Shown here: positions 1 to 7,611 of the stretch, one piece after another
How positions within the stretch are numbered: position 1 is the stretch's first letter
Layout: each line of letters starts with the position of its first letter
Source: Clostridia bacterium
GTDB taxonomy: Bacteria > Bacillota > Clostridia > Oscillospirales > Acutalibacteraceae
Length of the DNA: 64,000 bases
Reading direction: 5' to 3'
Assembly: GCA_017461235.1 (NCBI GenBank)
Contig: JAFTYU010000002.1
Span: 19,559-83,558 of the forward strand
Notes under the pieces: generated by a model
Database searches by the model: none
What the model was told of the DNA's origin: nothing
The model's input: only the letters and a program-made list of their open reading frames with translations
Made by a program: the position numbers and the translations under genes

Positions 1-1763
1 CCGCTGTAAATCCTGCCTGTGAAAATATCAGTAAATCTGCCCTCGGGAATCCATACATTTACACCTGCCATATTGTTATCGGTTGATGTATGTTCTGTTA
101 TAGGTGCAACTATAAGCTCGGTACCGAAGAAGAATTCGTTCTTACATTCATATGCCTTCTTTTCTTCGGGATATGCATAGTACATAGGCTCACAAATAGC
201 ACGGCACTCCGTGTGAGTACGGTAATTCATTGTGTAAATATAGGGAAGAAGCTTATGGCGCAAACGAAGATTTCTTTTGGCAATTCTTTCAATAGGACCG
301 CAATAGTTCCACGGTTCTTTACCCATAAACTCGTTGTTGGTGGAGTGAAGACGCATAATCGGACTGAACACACCTAACTGCAACCAACGGATGTAAAGCT
401 CATCATCCTTTTTACCCATACAGTGACCGCCGATATCATGGCTCCACCACGGATAGCCTATATTAGATGCAGTTGCCGTAAATCCCGGCTGGAAATCAAG
501 ACTTGACCATGTCTGCGTAGTATCACCGCTGAAGCCTAAAGGATAACGCTGACTGCCTGCGCCGCAGAATCTCGAAAGGATAAGCGGTCTGTTATTGTTT
601 TTGGCATTGTCAAGGAAGTGATAATGGTTGAGAGCCCACAACGGATCAAGGCCGGGAGTCTTGGTTTTTGTTCCCTGTTGCCAGTCTATCCACCAGAAAT
701 CAATGCCCATTTTCTCATATGGATGGTGAAGAATTTTAAAATAATTTTCCGTAAACTTTTTATCGGTTATGTCAAACTCAACGGGTTTCTTTTTAGACGG
801 ATCCTGACCCATTGCCTTGCACATATCTTCATACTGTTCTTCAAACCAACGCACACCCATTGAAGGATGAAGGTTGAATGTAACCTTGTAGTTATCATCC
901 TTTAATTTTTTAAGGAAGCCTGCAGGGTCAGGAAACAGATCGGTATTGAAGGTATAACCCGTCCAACCCGTGGACCACACGTCATAAACATATTCCATCA
1001 CGTTTTTATGTGTAGTTACTTTATGGCTGTCCTTGCCGAATTTAGATTTAATATCAACCCAGTGCCAGTCCATATCAACGGTGGCAACCGTAATGGGTAT
1101 CTCTTCATCTTTGAATCTGTCCATAAGTGCAAGATACTCATCCTGAGAGTATGCCTTGTATCTGCTCCACCAGTTTGAGAGTGCATATCTGGGGATAAGC
1201 GGCACTTTACCTGTGAGCTTGTATAAATCGGTAGTTGCACCCACATAATTATTGCCGTAAGCAAAATAATATTTGTCGCTCTCTTTGTATCTTCTGGGAA
1301 GAATAGTTCCGTCCTGTTTGAGTACAAGTGTTTCACTGTCATCAAGTATAGCTACACCGTTTTTGGATACAACGCCGTCGCCGAGTATGGGAAGACCTGC
1401 AGTAATATCAAGGGTACGGCAGGTGCCTTTAAGGTTACCGGCAGTATAATTCGTAACTATTCTGCCGTCACGCAGCTTAATACGGATCATCCTGTGTGTT
1501 TTAAAAGAATAAAGGAAATTTGCTTTAGTTGTTTTGATCTCAACAGTATCGGATGATTCGTTCACTTTGAATTCAGGTTTATCGAAATCGCGGAACCAGA
1601 CACTCTGAGTAGGTTCATCGCAGAATTTACCGTTACGCTGTACCTCAACACGCAGAAGACAGGGTGTGAGCACGGTTAATCTGACGTCGTCGCGCACTAT
1701 TGTGTGAGTTTTGTGAGCAACGGGTGAACAATCCGGTTTGAATCTGTCATAAAAACGTTCCAT
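1..1763 (-). CDS. Glycoside hydrolase family 31 (alpha-glucosidase/alpha-xylosidase type), 3' end cut by window edge
   Basis: A glycosidase that by family retains configuration while removing alpha-linked glucose or xylose. The frame is open from the ATG at 1763 to the first base of the window, about 587 residues, so the C-terminus is missing. Visible: an N-terminal beta-sandwich region, then a TIM barrel containing FWWIDWQQG (the Asp of WIDW is the expected nucleophile), FSGDTTQTW (expected acid/base Asp), and PWWSHDIGGH followed by RWLQLGVFSPIMRLHS, all typical of GH31. No signal peptide is seen, so it is probably cytoplasmic. AAAGGAG precedes the ATG and a strong promoter lies at 1811-1839. 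It is divergent from the DUF1846 gene. Substrate cannot be told from sequence alone. Confidence 0.9.
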   Translation of the reverse strand, partial: MERFYDRFKPDCSPVAHKTHTIVRDDVRLTVLTPCLLRVEVQRNGKFCDEPTQSVWFRDFDKPEFKVNESSDTVEIKTTKANFLYSFKTHRMIRIKLRDGRIVTNYTAGNLKGTCRTLDITAGLPILGDGVVSKNGVAILDDSETLVLKQDGTILPRRYKESDKYYFAYGNNYVGATTDLYKLTGKVPLIPRYALSNWWSRYKAYSQDEYLALMDRFKDEEIPITVATVDMDWHWVDIKSKFGKDSHKVTTHKNVMEYVYDVWSTGWTGYTFNTDLFPDPAGFLKKLKDDNYKVTFNLHPSMGVRWFEEQYEDMCKAMGQDPSKKKPVEFDITDKKFTENYFKILHHPYEKMGIDFWWIDWQQGTKTKTPGLDPLWALNHYHFLDNAKNNNRPLILSRFCGAGSQRYPLGFSGDTTQTWSSLDFQPGFTATASNIGYPWWSHDIGGHCMGKKDDELYIRWLQLGVFSPIMRLHSTNNEFMGKEPWNYCGPIERIAKRNLRLRHKLLPYIYTMNYRTHTECRAICEPMYYAYPEEKKAYECKNEFFFGTELIVAPITEHTSTDNNMAGVNVWIPEGRFTDIFTGRIYS

Positions 1764-1810
1764 AGAATACTCCTTTAAAGTGTATTTTTGTTTCATATTC
1801 ATTCTATTAT

Positions 1811-1839
1811 ATAATACATCTATATGCTCTTAAAGTCAA
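1811..1839 (-). promoter_or_regulatory. Sigma-A promoter of the GH31 gene
   Basis: Minus-strand TTGACT (1839-1834), 17-base spacer, TATTAT (1816-1811), about 50 bases before the ATG. Confidence 0.75.
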
Positions 1840-1905
1840 CAAACTCATTAATTAAATATGACAAATATCCGCCTACAATTTGTGCAGTTTTACTTTTGCT
1901 TTGCG

Positions 1906-1934
1906 TTGACAAATCAACGGCTATTTGCTAAAAT
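1906..1934 (+). promoter_or_regulatory. Sigma-A promoter of the DUF1846 gene
   Basis: TTGACA (1906-1911), 17-base spacer, TAAAAT (1929-1934). It lies inside the longest open frame that starts at 1858, which shows that the upstream start is not used. Confidence 0.8.
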
Positions 1935-1959
1935 TATTCTTTGTGAAAGGGTTGGTGTT

Positions 1960-3459
1960 ATGGAAATACAAAGAAAAATCGGTTTCGACAATGATATGTA
2001 CATCGCCAAGCAATCCGAGCAGATTATGAAGCGTGTTGACGAATTCGGCGGCAGGCTTTATCTTGAGTTCGGCGGAAAACTTTTTGACGATTATCACGCA
2101 TCACGCGTGCTTCCCGGTTTTAAGCCCGACAGTAAGCTACAGCTGCTCCTTAACCTTAAAGAGCACGCCGAGGTTGTTATCGTTATTTCTGCAAGTGATA
2201 TCGAAAACAATAAAATCCGCCGTGATTTGGGTATCCCATATGATAGTGACGTACTGCGTCTTATGGATGCTTTTTCAAGTGCTGGACTTTTTGTCGGCAG
2301 TGTTGTTATTTCGCAGTTTGACGGTCAACCCACCGCCCTTAAATTCAAAGAAAAGCTCGAAACTCTCGGTGTAAAAGTCTTTATGCATTACACTATTGAC
2401 GGCTACCCCTACAATGTCAAAAAAATCGTAAGTGACGAAGGCTTCGGTAAAAACGACTATATCGAAACTTCCCGTCCCCTTGTTGTTATTACGGCACCCG
2501 GTCCCGGCAGCGGTAAAATGTCCACCTGTCTTTCACAGCTTTACCATGATAACGCACGCGGCGTAAAAGCAGGCTACGCTAAATTTGAGACCTTCCCTGT
2601 CTGGAACCTTCCCTTAAAGCATCCCGTAAACTTAGCATACGAAGCAGCAACGGCAGACCTTAACGACGTCAATATGATTGACCCCTATCATCTTGAAGCG
2701 TACGGCATAACCACCGTAAACTACAACCGTGATGTTGAAGTCTTCCCCGTGCTTAATGCAATGTTTGAAAAAATCGAAGGTGTCAGTCCCTATAAGTCAC
2801 CCACAGATATGGGCGTAAATATGGCAGGCTACTGCATAACCGACGATGCAGTTTGCTGCAAGGCATCACACGAAGAAATTGTCCGCCGTTATTTCAATAC
2901 CCTTTGTGACAAAAAGATGGGGCACAAAAATGATGCGGCAATTGCAAAAATCGAAAGCCTTATGAATCAGGCGGGTATATCTGTTGAAAGCGAACGTCCG
3001 ACAGTTAAAGCCGCTCTGACAAAAAGCGAAGAAACAGGCAACAGACCTGCAGTAGCAATCCAGCTTCCCAACGGCGATATCGTTACAGGTAAAACAAGTG
3101 ACCTTTTAGGCTCTGCTTCCGCGGCATTGCTTAATGCTCTTAAGGTTGTAGCAGATATTGATGACTCGGCACTCCTTATACAGCGCGAGGTTATCGAGCC
3201 TATACAGTCGCTTAAAACAAGTATTCTCGGCAACCATAACCCCCGACTTCACACCGATGAAGTTCTTATCGCTCTTACGATGAGTGCGGTAACTAACGAA
3301 GAAACAAAAAAAGCCTTCGACTCCCTTAAGCTTTTAAAGGGCAGTGAAGCTCACGCAACGGTTATCCTTTCACAGGTTGACCTTGACACTTTCAGAAAGC
3401 TGGGTATAAACATTACCTGCGAGCCGCAACACGAAAGCAAAAAACTTTATCACAAATAA
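1960..3459 (+). CDS. DUF1846 (UPF0371) family protein
   Basis: A 499-residue cytoplasmic protein of the DUF1846 family, which is widespread in Firmicutes; its biochemical role is not established. The family opening MEIQRKIGFDNDMYI is present, and a glycine-rich loop TAPGPGSGKMST near residue 180 resembles a nucleotide-binding P-loop, as expected for the family. The ATG at 1960 is chosen because it has AAAGG 9 bases upstream and follows a near-consensus promoter at 1906-1934. The frame stays open back to 1858, but that would place the promoter inside the gene. It stands alone and is followed by a clear terminator. Family assignment is firm; function is unknown. Confidence 0.92.
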   Translation: MEIQRKIGFDNDMYIAKQSEQIMKRVDEFGGRLYLEFGGKLFDDYHASRVLPGFKPDSKLQLLLNLKEHAEVVIVISASDIENNKIRRDLGIPYDSDVLRLMDAFSSAGLFVGSVVISQFDGQPTALKFKEKLETLGVKVFMHYTIDGYPYNVKKIVSDEGFGKNDYIETSRPLVVITAPGPGSGKMSTCLSQLYHDNARGVKAGYAKFETFPVWNLPLKHPVNLAYEAATADLNDVNMIDPYHLEAYGITTVNYNRDVEVFPVLNAMFEKIEGVSPYKSPTDMGVNMAGYCITDDAVCCKASHEEIVRRYFNTLCDKKMGHKNDAAIAKIESLMNQAGISVESERPTVKAALTKSEETGNRPAVAIQLPNGDIVTGKTSDLLGSASAALLNALKVVADIDDSALLIQREVIEPIQSLKTSILGNHNPRLHTDEVLIALTMSAVTNEETKKAFDSLKLLKGSEAHATVILSQVDLDTFRKLGINITCEPQHESKKLYHK

Positions 3460-3463
3460 TTAT

Positions 3464-3517
3464 GTGCCTGACACGGATTTTCTCTCCCTGTCAGGCACTA
3501 TTTTATTGTTTTTTTCA
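3464..3517 (+). terminator. Rho-independent terminator after DUF1846
   Basis: Ten-base-pair stem GTGCCTGACA/TGTCAGGCAC (3464-3473 with 3489-3498), then a T-rich tract. Confidence 0.85.
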
Positions 3518-3534
3518 TATCATTGTGATATAAT
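3506..3534 (+). promoter_or_regulatory. Promoter of the cobalamin riboswitch operon
   Basis: TTGTTT (3506-3511), 17 bases, consensus TATAAT (3529-3534), immediately before the riboswitch. The -35 overlaps the T-tract of the preceding terminator. Confidence 0.7.
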
Positions 3535-3537
3535 CAC

Positions 3538-3760
3538 CCTGTCAGCTCAAGGAAACAGGTGAGATTCCTGTACGAGCCCGTCGCCGTGAGATGCAAAAAA
3601 GGTGTTTTTCTTGCTCTTTTACCGCAAAAAGAGGACAAACCATTGGGCAATGCCTGAGAAGGTGAAGAACATGCACCGAGTCGAAATACTTGGCTGATAA
3701 AATCATCTTTATTAAGTTGCGAGTGCCGACAAGTGTTTACACATAAAGATGAAATATAAT
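3538..3760 (+). ncRNA. Cobalamin (B12) riboswitch
   Basis: The leader carries the conserved cobalamin aptamer pieces in order: ACAGGTGAGATTCCTGTACG (around 3554-3573), then GCCCGTCGCCGTGAG, a variable insert, GGGCAATGCCTGAGAAGGTGAAG, and GAGTCGAAATACTTGGCTGAT (3679-3699). Downstream, TCATCTTTAT (about 3704-3713) can pair with ATAAAGATGA (about 3742-3751), just ahead of the AGGAG ribosome binding site, a plausible expression platform acting on translation or termination. By family it should repress the following lipoprotein and S component when cobalamin is plentiful. The exact aptamer class cannot be assigned by eye. Confidence 0.9.
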
Positions 3761-3775
3761 TTTAGGAGAATTTTT

Positions 3776-4219
3776 ATGAAAAAGACAAACTTCACAAAAG
3801 TATTGTCATTGCTCCTGTGCTTTGTGCTTATTGCGGTTACAGCACTTCTTGCAACAGGCTGCGGTGCCGATAAAAACCAGACGCCATCAGACCCGTCAAC
3901 TGCCGATACTTCATCGGTTGTTTTGGGCGAAGGTGAAAAGACCTTCGCTTTTGCCGTAACTCATTTGGACGGCACAAAAGCAACTTTTGATATCCGCACT
4001 GACAAGGCAACTGTAGGGGAAGCCCTTTCAGAGCTTGGTTTGATTGACGGCGAACAGGGCGATTACGGCCTTTACGTTAAAACCGTCGATAACGAAACCG
4101 TTGACTATGATAAAGACGGCAAATATTGGGCATTCTATGTTAACGGAGAGATGGCTATGCAGGGCGTTGACTCAACCGAAATAGAAATCGACGCAGTTTA
4201 TGAATTCAAAGCAGAATAA
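3776..4219 (+). CDS. DUF4430 lipoprotein, probable cobalamin or corrinoid capture protein
   Basis: A 147-residue predicted lipoprotein. The N-terminus is a signal peptide (KKTNFTKVLSLLLCF...) ending in a lipobox-like LATGC, followed by a Thr/Ser/Pro-rich linker and a single DUF4430 domain (…KATVGEALSELGLIDG…YWAFYVNGEMAMQGVDSTEI…), the fold shared with the beta domain of intrinsic factor and transcobalamin. The ATG at 3776 is chosen because AGGAG (3764-3768) sits just upstream; an in-frame ATG at 3749 would put the binding site inside the gene. It lies under a cobalamin riboswitch and overlaps the S component by 20 bases, so a substrate-capture role for cobalamin is a strong inference. Confidence 0.85.
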   Translation: MKKTNFTKVLSLLLCFVLIAVTALLATGCGADKNQTPSDPSTADTSSVVLGEGEKTFAFAVTHLDGTKATFDIRTDKATVGEALSELGLIDGEQGDYGLYVKTVDNETVDYDKDGKYWAFYVNGEMAMQGVDSTEIEIDAVYEFKAE

Positions 4220-4739
4220 ACAAAAAAAGAAAATCAACCCCAAAGAAATTGCTGTTTTCGGTATGCTCGGGGCAATTATGTATGCCTCGAAGGTCATTAT
4301 GGAAGCTATACCTAACACCCATCTGATAGGCGTATTCATTATAGCAATGACTGTTGTTTACCGCAAAAAAGCTCTTTACCCCATCTATATTTTTGTTCTT
4401 CTGACAGGACTGCTGAACGGTTTCGGAATATGGTGGATACCGTATTTATATATATGGACTTTGCTTTGGGGTGCCGCAATGTTGTTACCAAAAAATATGT
4501 CACCGAAAAAGGCCGCCGTGGTATATATGCTCTTATGCTCTGCCCACGGATTTTTATACGGCACTCTGTACGCACCCTTTCAGGCGTTGGCTTTCGGACT
4601 TGATTTTAAAGGAATGCTTGCCTGGATAGCTGCAGGTCTTAGCTTCGATGCAATACACGGTGTCAGTAACTTCTTTTGCGGAATGCTCATTCTGCCCCTT
4701 TCAAGACTTCTTTCAAAAGCAGAAAAACTTACCCGATAA
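4200..4739 (+). CDS. ECF transporter S component, probably for cobalamin or a precursor
   Basis: A 179-residue integral membrane protein with about six hydrophobic segments, after a Lys-rich cytoplasmic start (MNSKQNKQKKKINPKEIAVFGMLGAIMYASK). Size, topology and the basic N-terminus fit an energy-coupling-factor S component. The start overlaps the end of the lipoprotein gene by 20 bases, suggesting translational coupling. No ATPase or T component is nearby, so it would have to share an energizing module encoded elsewhere (group II ECF behaviour). The riboswitch upstream points to cobalamin, cobinamide or dimethylbenzimidazole as ligand; it resembles the predicted CblT class, but I cannot decide the ligand from sequence. 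Confidence 0.8.
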   Translation: MNSKQNKQKKKINPKEIAVFGMLGAIMYASKVIMEAIPNTHLIGVFIIAMTVVYRKKALYPIYIFVLLTGLLNGFGIWWIPYLYIWTLLWGAAMLLPKNMSPKKAAVVYMLLCSAHGFLYGTLYAPFQALAFGLDFKGMLAWIAAGLSFDAIHGVSNFFCGMLILPLSRLLSKAEKLTR

Positions 4740-4753
4740 TAACAGGTGATTTT

Positions 4754-5875
4754 ATGAAAAAAATCGAAACAAGAACAATTGTAAAAGTAGCAATTGCTGT
4801 TTTTGCTCTGTTTCTGGGAATACATTATTGGTCTTCAATATCAGGCTTGCTCGGCAAACTTGCAGGCGCAATTACTCCGTTGGTTTTAGGCTTTGTTATA
4901 GCCTATCCGCTGAATATACTTATGAGTTTTTTTGAACGCCATTATTTTCCGCGTTCACAAAAAAAGGCGGTGGCGAAAACTCGCACCCCCGTAAGCTTAT
5001 TGTTGGCAATAGTATGCCTGGTTGCCTTTATTACTCTTATTGTGGTATTGATAGTTCCCCAGCTTGTTTCTTGCATAAAGCTGTTGATTGCGGAAATACC
5101 GTCATTTATGGAATCGGTGATTTTATTCCTTGAAAAGCACGAAATCAATTCTACCGTATTATTGGAAAAACTCGAGTCTGTGGATTGGCAGGCACGTGTG
5201 AGCCAATTGATTGAAACTGCTGTTTCAGGCTTCGGTGATGTTTTCGGTGTAGTTGTTTCAACTGTTTCAAGCGTTGTTTCAGGCGTAACCGCCATAGTTG
5301 TTGCAGTTATCTTCGCCGTTTACCTTCTGTTGAGCAAGCACAAGCTTTTTGCTCAGACGAAACGCGTACTCACCCATTTTCTTAAACCCGATTTATATAA
5401 AAAAATCAAGCACGTAGGTGACGTTCTCAACAATAGTTTTCATCGTTTTATTGTGGGGCAATGCACGGAAGCTGTCATTTTAGGCGGCTTGTGTACTCTC
5501 GGTATGCTTCTTTTAAGGCTGCCCTATGCTCCTATGGTAGGTACGGTTGTAGGCTTTTCTGCTCTTATTCCCGTTGTAGGTGCATTTATAGGCGGTGGAA
5601 TAGGCGCCTTTCTTATTCTTACGGAATCACCTACACAAGCCTTGATTTTCCTTGTTTTCCTTATAATTCTTCAACAGATTGAAGGAAATATAATTTACCC
5701 CAAGGTTGTAGGTTCCTCCATGGGACTTCCTGCTATGTGGGTACTTGCGGCAGTTGCCGTAGGCGGTGGCGTTTTCGGAATATTCGGTATGCTTATAGGC
5801 GTACCTCTTGCAGGTGCCCTTTACCGTCTTGCTAAAGAATATATCAACACAAAACCGCCAATTTATAAAAAGTAA
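4754..5875 (+). CDS. AI-2E/PerM (UPF0118) family membrane transporter
   Basis: A 373-residue polytopic membrane protein of the AI-2E family (permease PerM, YdbI, TqsA group; substrates vary and are mostly unproven). There are three N-terminal helices, a long soluble segment (about residues 110-180), and a C-terminal bundle with the family's GxxxxIPVVGAFIGGGIGA and QQIEGNIIYPKVVGSSMGLPA motifs. The ATG at 4754 has AGGTGAT immediately upstream; the longer frame back to 4676 overlaps the S component gene and lacks a binding site. It sits 14 bases after that gene and is probably co-transcribed, although a link to cobalamin is not implied by the family. A terminator follows. Confidence 0.9.
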   Translation: MKKIETRTIVKVAIAVFALFLGIHYWSSISGLLGKLAGAITPLVLGFVIAYPLNILMSFFERHYFPRSQKKAVAKTRTPVSLLLAIVCLVAFITLIVVLIVPQLVSCIKLLIAEIPSFMESVILFLEKHEINSTVLLEKLESVDWQARVSQLIETAVSGFGDVFGVVVSTVSSVVSGVTAIVVAVIFAVYLLLSKHKLFAQTKRVLTHFLKPDLYKKIKHVGDVLNNSFHRFIVGQCTEAVILGGLCTLGMLLLRLPYAPMVGTVVGFSALIPVVGAFIGGGIGAFLILTESPTQALIFLVFLIILQQIEGNIIYPKVVGSSMGLPAMWVLAAVAVGGGVFGIFGMLIGVPLAGALYRLAKEYINTKPPIYKK

Positions 5876-5882
5876 AATTTTA

Positions 5883-5917
5883 CCCGTCTGCTTCTTACGA
5901 AACAGACGGGGTTTTTT
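5883..5917 (+). terminator. Rho-independent terminator after the AI-2E gene
   Basis: CCCGTCTG (5883-5890) pairs with CAGACGGG (5903-5910), followed by GTTTTTT. It ends where the convergent DNA glycosylase gene stops. Confidence 0.85.
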
Positions 5918-6728
5918 ATATATTTCTGCGCCAATGAAACAAATATTGTTGCGCTATTCCCTGTGTACCCTCAATGCATTGGGGCAGACCATCCGGATAA
6001 AGCTCGCTGATTATCCTTTTCACCCACACATCAACGGGGAATGCCTCAACCCTTCCGAAGCCGTACAATAAGGCGCATTGGGCAACCTTTTCACCCACAC
6101 CTTTGATTTTCATAAGCTCATCCTTCGCCTGTGAAAAAGGCATTTGCTTGACCTTTTCAATATCCACTTCGCCCGAAGATATTTTCTGTGCCGCATCAAT
6201 TATATATTTTGCTCTGAAGCCTGCACGCAACGGTGCCAGGTCTTCAACTGTCAATTCTGATAATTTCCGGGCAGACGGGAATGAATATTCTCCGCCTAAA
6301 TCTTCACCGAAATTCTCACACAAACGCTCAATAATACCTTTAATTCGTGGTATATTGTTGTTTGCTGAAATTATGAAAGAGCAGATTGTTTCCCACTCAT
6401 CCTGTTTGAGAATCCGTATTCCCGGATATGCCAGACAGGCTGTCTGCAGACTTTTATCATCATATTTCTTTATAATCTCTCTGTAATTTCTTTGAAAATC
6501 AAAATAACTGTACCAGATTTTTTCAAAATCTTCAGGCGTTGTATCAAAAAAAGTTACTGTATGACCTTGTTGGCCTATTCTCAATTTTTTGGAAAAAGCA
6601 ACGCCCTTCCACTCACCGTTTTCGTCCTGCTTCCATCTGAATGCCTGTCCGCAATCAAGACACAAGCCCACATCAAAATCATCGTTTAACTCTAAAATCA
6701 CGTTACCGTTTTCAAAACTTTGTTTCAT
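5916..6728 (-). CDS. 8-oxoguanine DNA glycosylase/AP lyase (OGG1 family)
   Basis: A 270-residue base-excision repair enzyme that removes 8-oxoguanine and cleaves at the abasic site. An N-terminal OGG_N-like domain (…CGQAFRWKQDENGEWKG…) is followed by the HhH-GPD domain: MKIKGVGEKVAQCALL (hairpin plus the expected catalytic Lys) and AFPVDVWVKRII (expected catalytic Asp). The ATG at 6728 is chosen because GGTGAT lies just upstream; the longest frame begins with TTG at 6740, upstream of that site. Convergent with the AI-2E gene. Length is usual for bacterial OGG1-type enzymes. Confidence 0.9.
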   Translation of the reverse strand: MKQSFENGNVILELNDDFDVGLCLDCGQAFRWKQDENGEWKGVAFSKKLRIGQQGHTVTFFDTTPEDFEKIWYSYFDFQRNYREIIKKYDDKSLQTACLAYPGIRILKQDEWETICSFIISANNNIPRIKGIIERLCENFGEDLGGEYSFPSARKLSELTVEDLAPLRAGFRAKYIIDAAQKISSGEVDIEKVKQMPFSQAKDELMKIKGVGEKVAQCALLYGFGRVEAFPVDVWVKRIISELYPDGLPQCIEGTQGIAQQYLFHWRRNI

Positions 6729-7281
6729 TTTTATCACCAAAATAACAATAAACTATTTTTGAAAATTAGTAAAGTTTTTTTGTCAACCTATTTTTAGAAA
6801 ATTAAGGTTTTTCTACTTTTTTAACAGTATTTAATATGGTTTTTTATAAAGTTTTCTTATTGTTTGTTTTTAACAACGAACATTTATTTTTTGGCAAGTA
6901 AAACACTTTCCATTTTGTATAATTCCATTTTTTTATCAACAAATCGTATATTTTGAACATTGCGCAAATTTTGTCAATCAATTTATAGAAAATGTCGAAA
7001 ACCTTGTTGTATAGCCTGTTCAAGGGGTCAGTTGTCAACATTTTGAACAGAGTTTTGAACATTTTCTGCAAAAAATCTATTATACTAATTGTATAATTTT
7101 GGCTTTGTCATTTTTGACAAAGATTTTGAATCCGCTATTTTTTAAAAAGGAAATTTAGAAAAAATCAACTGTCAAAATAAACAAAAATGGTAAAAAATTT
7201 TTTCTCGTTTACTTTTTTCTTAACTGCATAAAAATATTCCCTTCAACACAACATAAATCATAAAAGAAAAGGAGAAAAATT
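6729..7281. other. AT-rich intergenic region, no convincing gene
   Basis: About 550 very AT-rich bases between the divergent glycosylase and the small membrane protein gene. Visible: several TTGTCAA/TTGACAA words (6780, 6974, 7031 and 7113 areas), repeated TTTTGAACA words (6953, 7042, 7053 areas), one TGTCGAA (6991 area, the Spo0A box consensus but possibly chance), and a perfect inverted repeat CTTTGTCA-TTTT-TGACAAAG (about 7104-7123). A 75-codon frame at 6844-7071 on the minus strand has low-complexity Lys/Phe composition and no ribosome binding site. Confidence 0.6.
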
Positions 7282-7551
7282 ATGATAAAGGGAGTCAACA
7301 AGCAAGTACTGGAAATAGCAGAAACAGGAAATGGATTTTTTGAAAAGGCAATATTCTTCGTAAAGCCCGAATATAGCGGTATGTCCGAAGGCAGATTAAG
7401 AGAAAGTGCGCGAAAGGAAATCGAAAACGCAGGTAAGCCCCCTGTTACAAAACGCTCTTATCCACAAAAAATGATTGGGTTATGTGCCGTAGGCGGTGCA
7501 TTTGTTACAGGAGTTATCACCACCCTTATTTTTTTCGCAATATTCAATTAG
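7282..7551 (+). CDS. Small membrane protein, unknown function
   Basis: An 89-residue protein I do not recognise. The soluble N-terminal part (about 65 residues, with GMSEGRLRESARKEIENAG) is followed by one C-terminal transmembrane helix (GLCAVGGAFVTGVITTLIFF), so it is tail-anchored with its bulk probably in the cytoplasm. AAAGGAG lies at the usual distance before the ATG, which supports it as a real gene. It stands alone between the AT-rich region and the HAD-PHP gene. Confidence 0.7.
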   Translation: MIKGVNKQVLEIAETGNGFFEKAIFFVKPEYSGMSEGRLRESARKEIENAGKPPVTKRSYPQKMIGLCAVGGAFVTGVITTLIFFAIFN

Positions 7552-7611
7552 CCGATTGCCTTTTATTTTTATGTATGATAAAATTACTCCATATTGTTTT
7601 AGGAGTAATTT

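Noticed and set aside
1858-1959. N-terminal extension of the DUF1846 protein
   Set aside because: It contains a near-consensus promoter, and the ATG at 1960 has its own ribosome binding site.
6844-7071. 75-codon minus-strand frame in the AT-rich spacer
   Set aside because: Low-complexity Lys/Phe/Tyr composition, no ribosome binding site, and overlap with repeated words; probably chance in AT-rich DNA.
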